Source of the DNA: Bacteroidota bacterium
GTDB lineage: Bacteria; Bacteroidota; Bacteroidia; Chitinophagales; Chitinophagaceae
NCBI GenBank assembly: GCA_025363385.1
Contig: JANYEA010000003.1
Span: forward strand, 28,249 to 92,248
Length of the DNA: 64,000 nucleotides
Direction: 5' to 3'
Below the pieces are notes generated by a model. That model saw nothing but the letters and a program-made list of their open reading frames with translations, was not told the origin of the DNA and made no database searches. The position numbers and the translations under genes are program-made. Numbering within the stretch: the first letter of the stretch is position 1; each line of letters starts with the position of its first letter. Shown here piece after piece: positions 36,886 to 46,204 of this stretch.

Positions 36886-37026
36886 GATGGTATCGGTTTG
36901 AGTGATGGATTAATAATTTATTGTGGAAGTTAGAAAATATATTTTTATAAACAATACGATTTTATTTTCAGCAAGTATTTTTTTTGCACATGATTATCAC
37001 TTTCCTTTGAATACTAAAGAGCAAAA

Positions 37027-37395
37027 ATGTCAGAATCTAAAAAAACATTGGTGATTGGTGCTTCCGAAAACCCGGAAAGATATAGTTATATCGCAGTGAA
37101 AAAACTTAAAAAGTATGGTCATTCTGTGATTGCTATGAGTAGAAAATTCGGGATGATTGATGATACAAGCATAATTACTGAATTTCCTAAAGATGCACAG
37201 GTAGATACAGTAACACTTTACATTAACCCTGAATTACAAAAACAATACATCAACGATATCCTATCGCTGCATCCTAAGCGCCTCATATTTAATCCTGGAA
37301 CAGAAAATGAAGAATTCTATACTCTTGCAAAAGCCAATGGTATTGAGCCTTTGGAAGCTTGTACCCTAGTGCTTTTGAGTACCGGTCAATACTAA
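37027..37395 (+). CDS. CoA-binding (YccU-like) Rossmann protein
   Basis: This 122-residue cytosolic protein starts with 'KKTLVIGASENPERYSYIAV', the nucleotide-binding start of the CoA_binding family, and continues with 'GHSVIAMSRKFGMIDDTSII', 'VDTVTLYINPELQKQYI' and 'PKRLIFNPGTENEEFYTLA'. It covers just one CoA-binding domain, as in stand-alone YccU-type proteins. The partner and role are unknown. Its stop codon overlaps the end of the convergent reductase gene by 4 nt. Confidence 0.9.
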   Translation: MSESKKTLVIGASENPERYSYIAVKKLKKYGHSVIAMSRKFGMIDDTSIITEFPKDAQVDTVTLYINPELQKQYINDILSLHPKRLIFNPGTENEEFYTLAKANGIEPLEACTLVLLSTGQY

Positions 37396-38159
37396 CCATA
37401 CAATTCCAGATGTATTGCCTTTTTATCGTATCCCATGGCAAGAATTCTTTGTTTGGCTTCATCTACCATGCTTTTCCATCCGCATAAATAAAAATTTGCT
37501 GGTGTTTTACCCTGATTGCACAAAGCTTCATACACTGGGTGTACGTAACCCTTATGAGTTCCCGCCGGAACTTCGGCTTCTCTAGAATAGCAAGGATGGA
37601 AAAATATATGATTACTATTAGCTTCTAGTTCTTTTAATTCTTTGATGTATAATCCATCTTCAAAATGTCTGCATCCAAAAACAAGGTGCACATTTTTATG
37701 CGCAATTCCTTTCTGATGAATATGTGTAAGCATGGATCTGAAGGGCGCTATTCCCGTACCTGTGCAAATCAGGAATAGGTCAACGTCTAAAGGATCTGGC
37801 ATGGTAAATTTACCTTGTGGCCCTCTGAGTAGAATTTCAGTTCCTACAGTAACTTCATTAAATAAATAAGTAGTACCTAATCCACCTTCTAATAAAACAA
37901 TCACCAATTCAAATACATTGGTTCCGTTTGGTGCAGATGCGATAGAATAACTGCGCCAGCGTTTATTTTTTTGTTCGTGTATGGGTAAATCTAAAGTTAC
38001 AAACTGACCAGGGGAGAAATCGAAATCTGCAATTTCTGGAATCTCAATCCAGAATCTTCTGGTAGAAGGAGTTTCATTTTCAATTTTGATAACCTTTCCG
38101 TTGCGCCATGGTTCTAGCATAGAATCAAATTTTAGATGATAAAGGTAATTCAGAACCAT
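37392..38159 (-). CDS. FAD-dependent ferredoxin/flavodoxin-NADP+ reductase-like oxidoreductase
   Basis: This 255-residue flavoprotein has an FAD domain with 'FDFSPGQFVTLDLP' and 'RWRSYSIASAPNG' (the R-x-Y-S FAD motif), then 'GGLGTTYLF' and 'LLRGPQGKF'. The NAD(P) domain has 'LICTGTGIAPFRSML' and 'FYLCGWKSMVDEAKQRI'. No iron-sulfur domain is fused. Enzymes of this layout pass electrons between NAD(P)H and ferredoxin, flavodoxin or an oxygenase. A shorter start at 38120 (MLEPWRNGKV) is equally plausible. It lies 33 nt after the small secreted-protein gene on the same strand. Confidence 0.88.
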   Translation of the reverse strand: MVLNYLYHLKFDSMLEPWRNGKVIKIENETPSTRRFWIEIPEIADFDFSPGQFVTLDLPIHEQKNKRWRSYSIASAPNGTNVFELVIVLLEGGLGTTYLFNEVTVGTEILLRGPQGKFTMPDPLDVDLFLICTGTGIAPFRSMLTHIHQKGIAHKNVHLVFGCRHFEDGLYIKELKELEANSNHIFFHPCYSREAEVPAGTHKGYVHPVYEALCNQGKTPANFYLCGWKSMVDEAKQRILAMGYDKKAIHLELYG

Positions 38160-38192
38160 TATAACTAAATAAAAAAAGAGTGATTTATCTTT

Positions 38193-38717
38193 TTATTGTC
38201 CCCTTATGGCTTCTATGATATTGATGTGCTTACTGGCTCTTGTATATACATGGCCAGAAGGATCGTTTAATCGAATTACTAATTCATTTGCTTTTACTTG
38301 TGTAGCAATATCTTTTTTGGGTTTGATGCCGGAAGTGTCTTTTCCCAGAATCTTTATTTGCCAAACCAATTCATCGGTATATTTTACCAGGGTGTCTTTT
38401 TTCTTGCCTTCTTGTAATACAATCGGCAGTTTGGTTATTTGATCAATATTCGCCAAATAAAGTTGTTGCCTGATCCAAACCCTTTCAATTTTCAGATAAG
38501 GTACTTTATAAGCTAATAGGTAAATAAAATATTCAGAGTGAAGCTTTGCTGCAGGGGCAGCAGTTTCCTTGCCTCCTAATTCAATAGAGGAAGTTGGTGC
38601 AACTCCAGAAATATATCCACGCTGGTATGACTTTAATTTTAAAGAGGGTTGATTTTTTTGAGAAAAAACTGCACAAACAATCATCAATAAACTGATGGAT
38701 AGGGCTATTTTTTTCAT
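38193..38717 (-). CDS. Small exported protein of unknown function
   Basis: This 174-residue protein has a clear signal peptide ('MKKIALSISLLMIVCAVFSQ'). The mature part is a beta-rich single domain with no family I recognise ('YLLAYKVPYLKIERVWIRQQ', 'ELVIRLNDPSGHVYTRAS'). It starts 8 nt after the stop of the giant T9SS cargo gene and so is very likely co-transcribed with it. A role linked to that secreted protein is possible but unproved. Confidence 0.8.
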   Translation of the reverse strand: MKKIALSISLLMIVCAVFSQKNQPSLKLKSYQRGYISGVAPTSSIELGGKETAAPAAKLHSEYFIYLLAYKVPYLKIERVWIRQQLYLANIDQITKLPIVLQEGKKKDTLVKYTDELVWQIKILGKDTSGIKPKKDIATQVKANELVIRLNDPSGHVYTRASKHINIIEAIRGQ

Positions 38718-38725
38718 ACACTTCT

Positions 38726-41698
38726 TTATTGTTTAATGATCTTTTGATTGGCCTGGTATTTCTTATTATCACTTGTGATTTGCACCAGATAATTTCCAGC
38801 TGGCAAACGACTCAAAGAGATCTGACCAGTTCCATAACTGGCATTTGTTTGATAAACTGTTTGGCCCAGCATATTATATACCTGAACATTAATGGCTTTG
38901 ATACCAGTTATATTTCCTGATTGATACTGATAATTTCCAGTGCTTACAGTTGGATAAACCTTTATAAAATTCTTATCATTCACTATAGGTGTTGCAATTG
39001 CTGTTGGAAGATTTGGTGTGAAATTTGGAGAACCAATCACTGTATAAAACATTCCATTACCATGCGTACCTATTAATAAAGTATTGTCTTCCGGACGATA
39101 ATCTAAAGATGAAATCACTGCATAATTTAAAACAGATGCTCCCTCACGAGACCAAATAATACTTCCTGCCGGGCTAGCCCCCAAGGTTTTTCCGATATTT
39201 TGTGTTGAATACAAACCTACTGATGTACCCACATAATATTCTGTGTAAGGATTACCACTTGCATCTTTTCTGGTAACAATGGCACAAGACCTTACTGAAG
39301 GCAAACTCAGATCGCCCTCTGCATTTGACCAGCTAGGTGTGGCAGACTTAGCATTATAGGTCCAGAAAATAGAGGTAACACCATAATTTGAAACAACCAC
39401 CAAAATCTCGTTATCATCATTAGGATTTACGGCTATATCAGAAACATTTCCGGCTAATCCATTTGGCGTAATGTCTTTTGGTAAGGCTAAGGCATTTGCA
39501 TTAGCATAGTCATCCAATCTGTATAATTTACCCGTGTTAGTTCCAAAATACATACTATGTGTAGTTTGGTAACTGCCCCAGGAAAAATCCATCGCACGTA
39601 TTGAAATAGAATTGTCTCCTGGTAAAGTATTCAGGGTATTTTCAACCCCCAATAATCTTGTCCATTTACTACTATCTACCGTACTCGCAGCATTTGTTTT
39701 AAACAAACGGTTATAGTTCGAATAAAACAACACTTCTGAATTTGCATTACTTAATTTGAAATTGGTGATAAAATCGCCATAACCATTACTGCTATTGGCA
39801 ATAAGGTCTGTGATTTTTGGTCGAATTACAGCGCCCGGATAGGAAGCATTATTCAACAACTCATCTCTAACAATAATACCCGACTGAACTCCAAAATAAG
39901 TTAATTGTTCTCCTGCATTAATCTTTGCAATATCTACTGCCACCCCATCTCCGCCTAAAAGATTTACATAGTCATTAATTCCCGGACGATCTACTGGGCG
40001 CGGACCAAAATTCAAAGAAGCATCCCGGTACCAGGTTCCATTATCTTGTGCACCGCCTTCAAAATTATTCTTACCAGTTTCCGGATCTATAGCCACTGAA
40101 TAATATTGCAATGTTTGATAATTAGTAACCTGAGTCCATACAACGTTTCCCAAAGTAATATCGTTAGTAACCTGCAATCCTCCATCATTACAAACAAATG
40201 CTCTTTTAGGATTGGTAGGGTCGAATACCAGGAAGTGCATATCAGGGTGGCTATTCGGATAAATGCTGGTTGTAAAATCAGTACTATATCCTCCGATCCA
40301 ACTTGTTGTATTTGCATTTACGAAGCCATTTGAAGAACGATATAAATTAGTTCCGCCAATGAAAACCATATTTTCATCATCAGGCTTAACAGCTAGTAAC
40401 ATATTGTAACCGCCTTGCACTGCGAGTGGATCTGAACCTGCCTTACTTCCTCCCGGCATATCCGGAACGGTGCTTGAAAGGTTTGTCCATACAGGAGCTC
40501 CGCTGGTAAAATCAGCTTTAAACAGATCTGCTTCGGGCAATAAAGTTGGACTAGCCTGACTTGCTCCATTCTCATACAAAACGTAAAGAATATTGTCGTT
40601 TGATGGGGCAAGCTGTAATACAATTCTACCCCAGTTATTATTAACATCAGTACTCGAATTGGTTTTCCAACCAGTAGGTGTGTTATCGGAACCACCTGCA
40701 ATTAACGACCAGGAACCTGCATCACCCGTAGTTGATTGATAAACTCCCCGATCGGAATTCTTGTTATGAAAGGCACAGTAAACCTTACTTCCATCCTTTG
40801 TTACTGCTACATCTGTATTGCCAGTTATATTATTACCAAGTGTGGTACTTTGTTTAACAGTAACCCAGGTGGTACCACCATCCTTCGATTTTTTTATGGT
40901 GCTCACACAAGCAACATAAACATCACCATTAATAGGGTTTACGGCAATTCTTGTAATCAAATCAAATACATTATCAAATCCTTCAATAGTGCCGCCCTGT
41001 GTACTTGTTAGGGCAGACCAGGAAGCGCCATTATCAGTTGATTTATACAAGCCATTACCCAAATAAAAGGCACCAGATCCCGAACCGCCACTGGCAGAGT
41101 TACCCAAAGATTCTCCTGTACCAGCATACCAGGTATCCGGTGTTTTTGGGTCTTGTGTAAGACAGGTAAGATTATGCACCTGTTTGTCTGGAGCTACCAA
41201 TACCCAATTCGATCCTCCATCAGTTGAACGCATTAAACCGCCACTCACCGAACCCGAAAGAATTACTTTATTGGTTGTGCCATTATATCTTTTGTCGAAA
41301 GCAAAAGCGCGCGTTCTGCCTGCTACATTATTGGGTCCTGCTAATTGATAAGTATTAGTAGTAGGGCCATTTACACCAAATCCTGTGAGTACAATTCCAT
41401 TGGCTCCTGCTAATCTTCCTTGGTTTCCAGCGAGGGGCATACGCATCGCCTGTTCCAATTCCAATTGATAAATATTTACGGGAATTTTTCCAGTTTTCGG
41501 ATCCTTTAGCATATCGTATTCGTATTGAAAACGTGCTGCATTCATTACCGCTTTCATAGCAGGATTTCCTCCTTCTTCTTCCTCTTCAGAGTCTTCTATT
41601 CCAAACTTATTCTTATGTTCTTTCAATTCTTTATTCCAATGCCATGCCGCAAAGGATAAACCTAGGATTGCTAAAGAAAGGATGATCCCTTTTTTCAT
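38726..41698 (-). CDS. T9SS cargo with Asp-box (BNR/sortilin-like) beta-propeller repeats
   Basis: This 990-residue secreted protein has an N-terminal hydrophobic segment ('IILSLAILGLSFAAWHW'). Residues about 110-900 have repeated Asp-box units such as 'STDGGSNWVLV', 'STDNGASWSAL' and 'SKDGGTTWVTV', and other strands typical of the VPS10/sortilin-like or glycosidase-like propellers. The last ~80 residues form a type A T9SS sorting domain ('KVYPTVSTGNYQY', 'INVQVYNMLGQTVYQTN', 'LSRLPAGNYLVQITSD', final 'QKIIKQ'). It should cross the outer membrane through T9SS and be anchored or released. No sialidase active-site residues are evident. It heads an apparent operon with the small exported protein. 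Confidence 0.88.
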   Translation of the reverse strand: MKKGIILSLAILGLSFAAWHWNKELKEHKNKFGIEDSEEEEEGGNPAMKAVMNAARFQYEYDMLKDPKTGKIPVNIYQLELEQAMRMPLAGNQGRLAGANGIVLTGFGVNGPTTNTYQLAGPNNVAGRTRAFAFDKRYNGTTNKVILSGSVSGGLMRSTDGGSNWVLVAPDKQVHNLTCLTQDPKTPDTWYAGTGESLGNSASGGSGSGAFYLGNGLYKSTDNGASWSALTSTQGGTIEGFDNVFDLITRIAVNPINGDVYVACVSTIKKSKDGGTTWVTVKQSTTLGNNITGNTDVAVTKDGSKVYCAFHNKNSDRGVYQSTTGDAGSWSLIAGGSDNTPTGWKTNSSTDVNNNWGRIVLQLAPSNDNILYVLYENGASQASPTLLPEADLFKADFTSGAPVWTNLSSTVPDMPGGSKAGSDPLAVQGGYNMLLAVKPDDENMVFIGGTNLYRSSNGFVNANTTSWIGGYSTDFTTSIYPNSHPDMHFLVFDPTNPKRAFVCNDGGLQVTNDITLGNVVWTQVTNYQTLQYYSVAIDPETGKNNFEGGAQDNGTWYRDASLNFGPRPVDRPGINDYVNLLGGDGVAVDIAKINAGEQLTYFGVQSGIIVRDELLNNASYPGAVIRPKITDLIANSSNGYGDFITNFKLSNANSEVLFYSNYNRLFKTNAASTVDSSKWTRLLGVENTLNTLPGDNSISIRAMDFSWGSYQTTHSMYFGTNTGKLYRLDDYANANALALPKDITPNGLAGNVSDIAVNPNDDNEILVVVSNYGVTSIFWTYNAKSATPSWSNAEGDLSLPSVRSCAIVTRKDASGNPYTEYYVGTSVGLYSTQNIGKTLGASPAGSIIWSREGASVLNYAVISSLDYRPEDNTLLIGTHGNGMFYTVIGSPNFTPNLPTAIATPIVNDKNFIKVYPTVSTGNYQYQSGNITGIKAINVQVYNMLGQTVYQTNASYGTGQISLSRLPAGNYLVQITSDNKKYQANQKIIKQ

Positions 41699-41788
41699 TT
41701 TAAAATCGATTATTTAACTAAGATAGATGATCTGTCATAAACGACAAATGCAACCAGGAAGGTTGCCTATGAAATTAAGAATCAACCT

Positions 41789-44700
41789 TTATTTTTCAAT
41801 GATTATTTTCTTGAGATAGGTTTTGCCGTTATGGTTGATTTTGAGAATATATAAATCTGAACCAAAACCGCTCATATCTAGGGTTTTATTATACTTGCCA
41901 ATAAAACCAGGGTAATCTTCTTCATGTACTTTTTGCCCTATCGAATTAAATATCTCTAATGACAGGTTTTTCTTAACATCCATTCCAAAGCTAATATTAA
42001 CAAGTCCTTTAGAAGGATTGGGGGAAGTGGTTAATTTTATCTCACCAACCAGCAAATCATTTAACGCTGTAACGGCTACATTGATAATATTGGAGCTTTT
42101 TGAACATCCATTGGCATCAGTTACTACTGTTTTATAAGAACCAGATTTAATAGGTTTAAAATGATTGGATGTACCGCCACTAATCGCAATGGTATCATTT
42201 AAATACCATTGGTTTCCAGTAGCCATACTACTTGTTAAAGAGTCTGCCACTTGTGAAATAACGGGTGAAACACTACTTGAAGCTACTACCGAAGTTCTGT
42301 TACTCACACAATCATTGGTACTTAACTTCATATCATAAAGCCAATAATAAAAATTCTGATAATTATTAGGAAGAGCTGTTGTGGAAGCACTATTCCCTGT
42401 AATTGAAATTACATTCGGCAAACTAATTGGGTATGGGTTTGGACTTACCGCATTGTTTCTAAAAATAGAGGCTCCTCCCTGACAGTCAATGATGATAATA
42501 TGATCGCCGATAGTTGGGATGGGTAAATTAAGTGTGTAAATAGCTCCAGTATCGGATGCATTATTGATACTGGAAGTTGATCCATCTGCATTGGCGGCTG
42601 TGGGTGTAGGTGTGGTTGGGTACACAGAAATGGCAGTACTTGCTAAAGGAGTATAACTATAACTACTATGACTTGCATCTGACCATGAACCAAAATTTGC
42701 CAGGGTAAATGTGATGGTTCCTGGATAAGAAATATATAACCTGGCGGTTTCAATGGTTAAAGGAACTGAATTATTAATATTTATAAACTGTCCACTAAAG
42801 CTGTTATAACCACCACTTGTATTCTGCATTTTACTCTTAACCCCCAATGAACCTCTGAATTCCTTACCTACATAAAAGGTATTGTTTGCCGGAATATTAG
42901 TTGTACTTACAGTATAGCCTGTTGCAAATGGAGTAGGACTTGTTGCTGTTGTGTACCAAAAATAGTTGGATGCTAAAATAGGGTTTGCCACTTTTAAAAC
43001 AGCATTATTACTACAAATTGTTCCGGATGCATCAGGGCCAGGTTGTGTGGTTGCTGTAGTAACCGTTGTGGTATTACTATTGTTTGAAGTATTTTGATCG
43101 GAAACAAGATTTACGGAACTCGTAATACTATAAGTTGTGTTGGGTAAACTTGAATAGGGTTTTGGGAATGTGAAATCCACCATTCCTAAAGCCGGAATAA
43201 TCAACGGATAATTTGTACTGTAGTTTAAAATGTTTGTACTGCCATTACTAACCTGTAAACTAATGGGAACATTGGTTTGATCAATGGTACCGTTATTTTT
43301 AATAGAGATAGAAACGTACTGGCTATCAACACCACAACTTCCAGAGGTAGGTATGAGTAATTGGTTAAGACTTAAATCGTTTGTAGGATTTACTACACGT
43401 AACCTGAAATCTACGGTCTCGCCATTTGCATAAGTGCCACAACCTTTTACAAGCGATGAATCTGTGGTTTCTTGTACAATGATGCGCATCAAATATAAAT
43501 TTCCAACGGGAAGTGCTGCGTTGGTGATGATGTTTCCAGTTAATACACTATTGGGTGAATTGATTACAGTGCTGCTGGTAACTTGTTCGTTTGTTTCGAA
43601 CTGTCCATTGTTATTATAGTCGATAAACATTTTTACAACCCGAGGATTCGTACTTGCATCACAAGTACCTGTTTTAATATAGAAAGGAATGATTTGAGAT
43701 GATTCAATATCGATATTAATATTTGAGTTGTCGGTATAAGAAGTACAAGTGGTATGGTTACTATAACGCAAACTTTTGAAAGCAACACTATCAATTCTGG
43801 CACCTGCATTATTAAGTGCATAAGAAGCACAAGTGGTAACTCCACCCACACCACTTACTAATAATGAGTAAGCTTGTTGACCTCTTTGAAGGGTTCCCTT
43901 ATGTGAAATGAGGATAGTATACGTTTGTCCGGGTATGGCACTATCTACATTGATCTTTTCTACATTGTCTAAAACATTATCTCCTTTGATGGCAGGATTA
44001 TCGGGATTTGCCGGATCTAATATCCAAGGCAGGTAGGTTTTACTTCCCTTTATAACCTTAATATCTAAATCGTTCACAAGTTTTCTGCTTGTATTATTTA
44101 GTACATTAACCATATCTACAGTGCCTTTGGGGTCTGTCCAACTAATGGTTGCCACCAATGGCCCAACTCCAGAAGCAATCACAGTATAACTTGCCGTATT
44201 TCCATTTACCAGATTGTTTTCATACAGTAAATGAGTACTGGTACTTGCATTATTACTTGGTACAGCTGAAGTTAAAACAGCAGCAGCTTTTTCTACATTT
44301 AATACACCCCAACCATATTGATAATCTGGTCCATCTGCTGGTCCTGCTTCATCTGCAGTATGTATTGCTAAACCTTTGATGGTGGCAGAACGAAGAAATT
44401 GTCCTGGCTTTAATTTGTTATAATATTCTTGTAATAGTAATAATGATCCTGTTACATTGGGGGTAGACATGGAAGTACCTGAACTAAGCGCGTAACTGGT
44501 ATTACTGGTTGAAATGGATGATAATACATCCACACCATCTGCTACTAAATCAGGTTTAATTCTTCCGTCATCAGTAGGACCGAAATTGCTGAAATAGGCA
44601 ATTCTGGCATCGTCTTTTCTGGAATATCCGCTAGGAATTCCTTCAATGGCACCAACAGTTAAAATATTTTTTGCGTTACCATCCCAGGGAATGGTATTGT

Positions 44701-45598
44701 AAGAATTGTTATCACTAATTCCAAGTGGTCGATTACCTGCATTTACCATTTGGTTTAAACTATCGAATCGATAATATACATCTCCAATGGCTGGTCCGTT
44801 TTCGCCACGATTATTTCCAGCAGCTTTTACTATTAAATAGTTAGGAGCGTTATATGCTATAGAATCTAAGAGTTGCGCATCAGTGCTATAAAAACCAAAT
44901 TTATAATCTTCCACTTCTTTAGGTCTGCCGTAAAATTCCCAGCGATTCATTCCAGCGTTAAAACTCCAACCTGAAATGATTCCGTAAGAGTGATTCGATA
45001 ATAACAGATTGGACGCCTCGCCCAACATTTCAGAAATATCGTTATTATAATCATAAGCCACTATTCCCTGTATCCCAAATGCCATACCCTTTGCCAATGG
45101 ATTTACCCCAGAGGCAATCATGGTGCCCGCAACGTGCGTAGCATGGTCTTCAATAGTGGTGGTTTGATCTTTTTGTGTAATTCTACCAACAAACTCCACA
45201 TGTGTGGTTAATACTTTACCCTCATCCCAAATGGCCATTTTATTTGTAACACTGGCTGATGAGCCACTTAATCCTAAACCAGTTCCGCCACCTGGCCATA
45301 ATTGATTGGCTTTGGTGGTAGCGGCAGCGATGGTATTATTTTGACTGATATAATATTTGGGGAACCCTAAAAAATCTACGCCTACTAAACGTCCGATTTT
45401 ACCTTCATGATTTTTGATAGAAAGTTGCCATCCTTTTTCTTTGGCTAAGGACAAAGCTTTAGCATAATTGGAATTTTCAGCCAATCTAAATCCATGCCCG
45501 GCCCTTTCAAGTAACTCACTGTTTGTAGTTAATTGAGCAACCCCATTGATCGAAAAAAGGCCCAGAAAAACTATTAACAATTTCCACCTGTACATCAT
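41789..45598 (-). CDS. T9SS-secreted subtilisin-like (S8) serine peptidase with GEVED and CARDB-like domains
   Basis: This 1269-residue protein has a signal peptide (cleavage near 'INGVAQL'). The S8 domain (about 110-440) has a complete triad: Asp125 in 'MAIWDEGKV', His152 in 'DHATHVAGT' and Ser376 in 'SSGTSMSTPN', with the oxyanion Asn262 in 'AAGNNRG'. A jelly-roll domain as in KP-43-type proteases follows (about 460-580), then a GEVED domain ('VVKMFIDYNNNGQFETNEQV'), a CARDB-like domain ('IPTSGSCGVDSQYVSISIKN'), Thr/Ser-rich Ig-like strands, and a C-terminal T9SS sorting domain ('TSPNPSKGLVNISFG', 'LEIFNSIGQKVHEED'). It is probably a cell-surface or released protease. Confidence 0.92.
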   Translation of the reverse strand: MMYRWKLLIVFLGLFSINGVAQLTTNSELLERAGHGFRLAENSNYAKALSLAKEKGWQLSIKNHEGKIGRLVGVDFLGFPKYYISQNNTIAAATTKANQLWPGGGTGLGLSGSSASVTNKMAIWDEGKVLTTHVEFVGRITQKDQTTTIEDHATHVAGTMIASGVNPLAKGMAFGIQGIVAYDYNNDISEMLGEASNLLLSNHSYGIISGWSFNAGMNRWEFYGRPKEVEDYKFGFYSTDAQLLDSIAYNAPNYLIVKAAGNNRGENGPAIGDVYYRFDSLNQMVNAGNRPLGISDNNSYNTIPWDGNAKNILTVGAIEGIPSGYSRKDDARIAYFSNFGPTDDGRIKPDLVADGVDVLSSISTSNTSYALSSGTSMSTPNVTGSLLLLQEYYNKLKPGQFLRSATIKGLAIHTADEAGPADGPDYQYGWGVLNVEKAAAVLTSAVPSNNASTSTHLLYENNLVNGNTASYTVIASGVGPLVATISWTDPKGTVDMVNVLNNTSRKLVNDLDIKVIKGSKTYLPWILDPANPDNPAIKGDNVLDNVEKINVDSAIPGQTYTILISHKGTLQRGQQAYSLLVSGVGGVTTCASYALNNAGARIDSVAFKSLRYSNHTTCTSYTDNSNINIDIESSQIIPFYIKTGTCDASTNPRVVKMFIDYNNNGQFETNEQVTSSTVINSPNSVLTGNIITNAALPVGNLYLMRIIVQETTDSSLVKGCGTYANGETVDFRLRVVNPTNDLSLNQLLIPTSGSCGVDSQYVSISIKNNGTIDQTNVPISLQVSNGSTNILNYSTNYPLIIPALGMVDFTFPKPYSSLPNTTYSITSSVNLVSDQNTSNNSNTTTVTTATTQPGPDASGTICSNNAVLKVANPILASNYFWYTTATSPTPFATGYTVSTTNIPANNTFYVGKEFRGSLGVKSKMQNTSGGYNSFSGQFININNSVPLTIETARLYISYPGTITFTLANFGSWSDASHSSYSYTPLASTAISVYPTTPTPTAANADGSTSSINNASDTGAIYTLNLPIPTIGDHIIIIDCQGGASIFRNNAVSPNPYPISLPNVISITGNSASTTALPNNYQNFYYWLYDMKLSTNDCVSNRTSVVASSSVSPVISQVADSLTSSMATGNQWYLNDTIAISGGTSNHFKPIKSGSYKTVVTDANGCSKSSNIINVAVTALNDLLVGEIKLTTSPNPSKGLVNISFGMDVKKNLSLEIFNSIGQKVHEEDYPGFIGKYNKTLDMSGFGSDLYILKINHNGKTYLKKIIIEK

Positions 45599-45683
45599 GC
45601 CAGTTTATTATAATTTTATGCGGGGGTCGCAAATTTTATTTATCGACCCAAAACTAGGATACCCTAAACCTCAAAAATGTAGT

Positions 45684-46151
45684 ATGAAACCACAATCTGC
45701 CCTAGTTAAAATCACTACAATTCTTTCCCTAACAGCCTGTTTTTCTACAAAAAAGCTGAGTATTAAGTCAGCTAGTCAGGGAATTAAGGGCTATGTAATT
45801 GAAAACCAAGGAAATCGTATGCCAATGAAAGGAATTGAGCAGAAAATTTCCAAAGGTTATGTCTGTACCGTTCTAATCTTTGAACCCACATCGTTAAACG
45901 AAACAACCCCTAATAATATTTCAAACCTGTATGAAATAATTCGCACCAAACAGGTTGGGTTAGTTGTTACGGATTCTAGTGGCCATTTTAAAGTGGATCT
46001 GCCTGTTGGGAAATATTCCCTTTTTATTAGGTTGGGAAATAAATATTATAGCAATTTATTTAACCAATTCAACCAAATAGGCTTGTTTGAGGTGTTACCC
46101 AACAAATATACGGAAGCTAATTTAATTATGAATAGGGGGGCAACCTATTGA
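45684..46151 (+). CDS. Small lipoprotein with carboxypeptidase-regulatory-like fold
   Basis: This 155-residue protein has a short signal with a lipobox-like 'LTAC' (Cys at about residue 19). The rest, with 'GIKGYVIENQGNRMP', 'GLVVTDSSGHFKVDLPVGKYSLFIRLG', split here as strand pairs, resembles the beta-sandwich of carboxypeptidase regulatory-like or Cna-B-type domains. The frame is open upstream to 45546, but that would overlap the divergent protease gene, and the lipobox fixes the start at 45684. It may be co-transcribed with mfd (53 nt), although mfd has its own -7 box. The function is unknown. Confidence 0.7.
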   Translation: MKPQSALVKITTILSLTACFSTKKLSIKSASQGIKGYVIENQGNRMPMKGIEQKISKGYVCTVLIFEPTSLNETTPNNISNLYEIIRTKQVGLVVTDSSGHFKVDLPVGKYSLFIRLGNKYYSNLFNQFNQIGLFEVLPNKYTEANLIMNRGATY

Positions 46152-46158
46152 TTCACCC

Positions 46159-46166
46159 TATATTTG
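46159..46166 (+). promoter_or_regulatory. Putative -7 element of the mfd promoter
   Basis: TATATTTG fully matches TAnnTTTG and lies 38 nt before the mfd ATG. Confidence 0.5.
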
Positions 46167-46204
46167 CAAACCTTTAGAGCTACTAGGTGTTAATCCTGTG
46201 AGGG

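Noticed and set aside
36362..36901. Open frame of 179 codons on the plus strand, rich in Ala, Phe, Thr and Leu
   Set aside because: It is the antisense of the Lys/Ala repeat gene; the composition follows from the complement of AAA/GCA-type codons.
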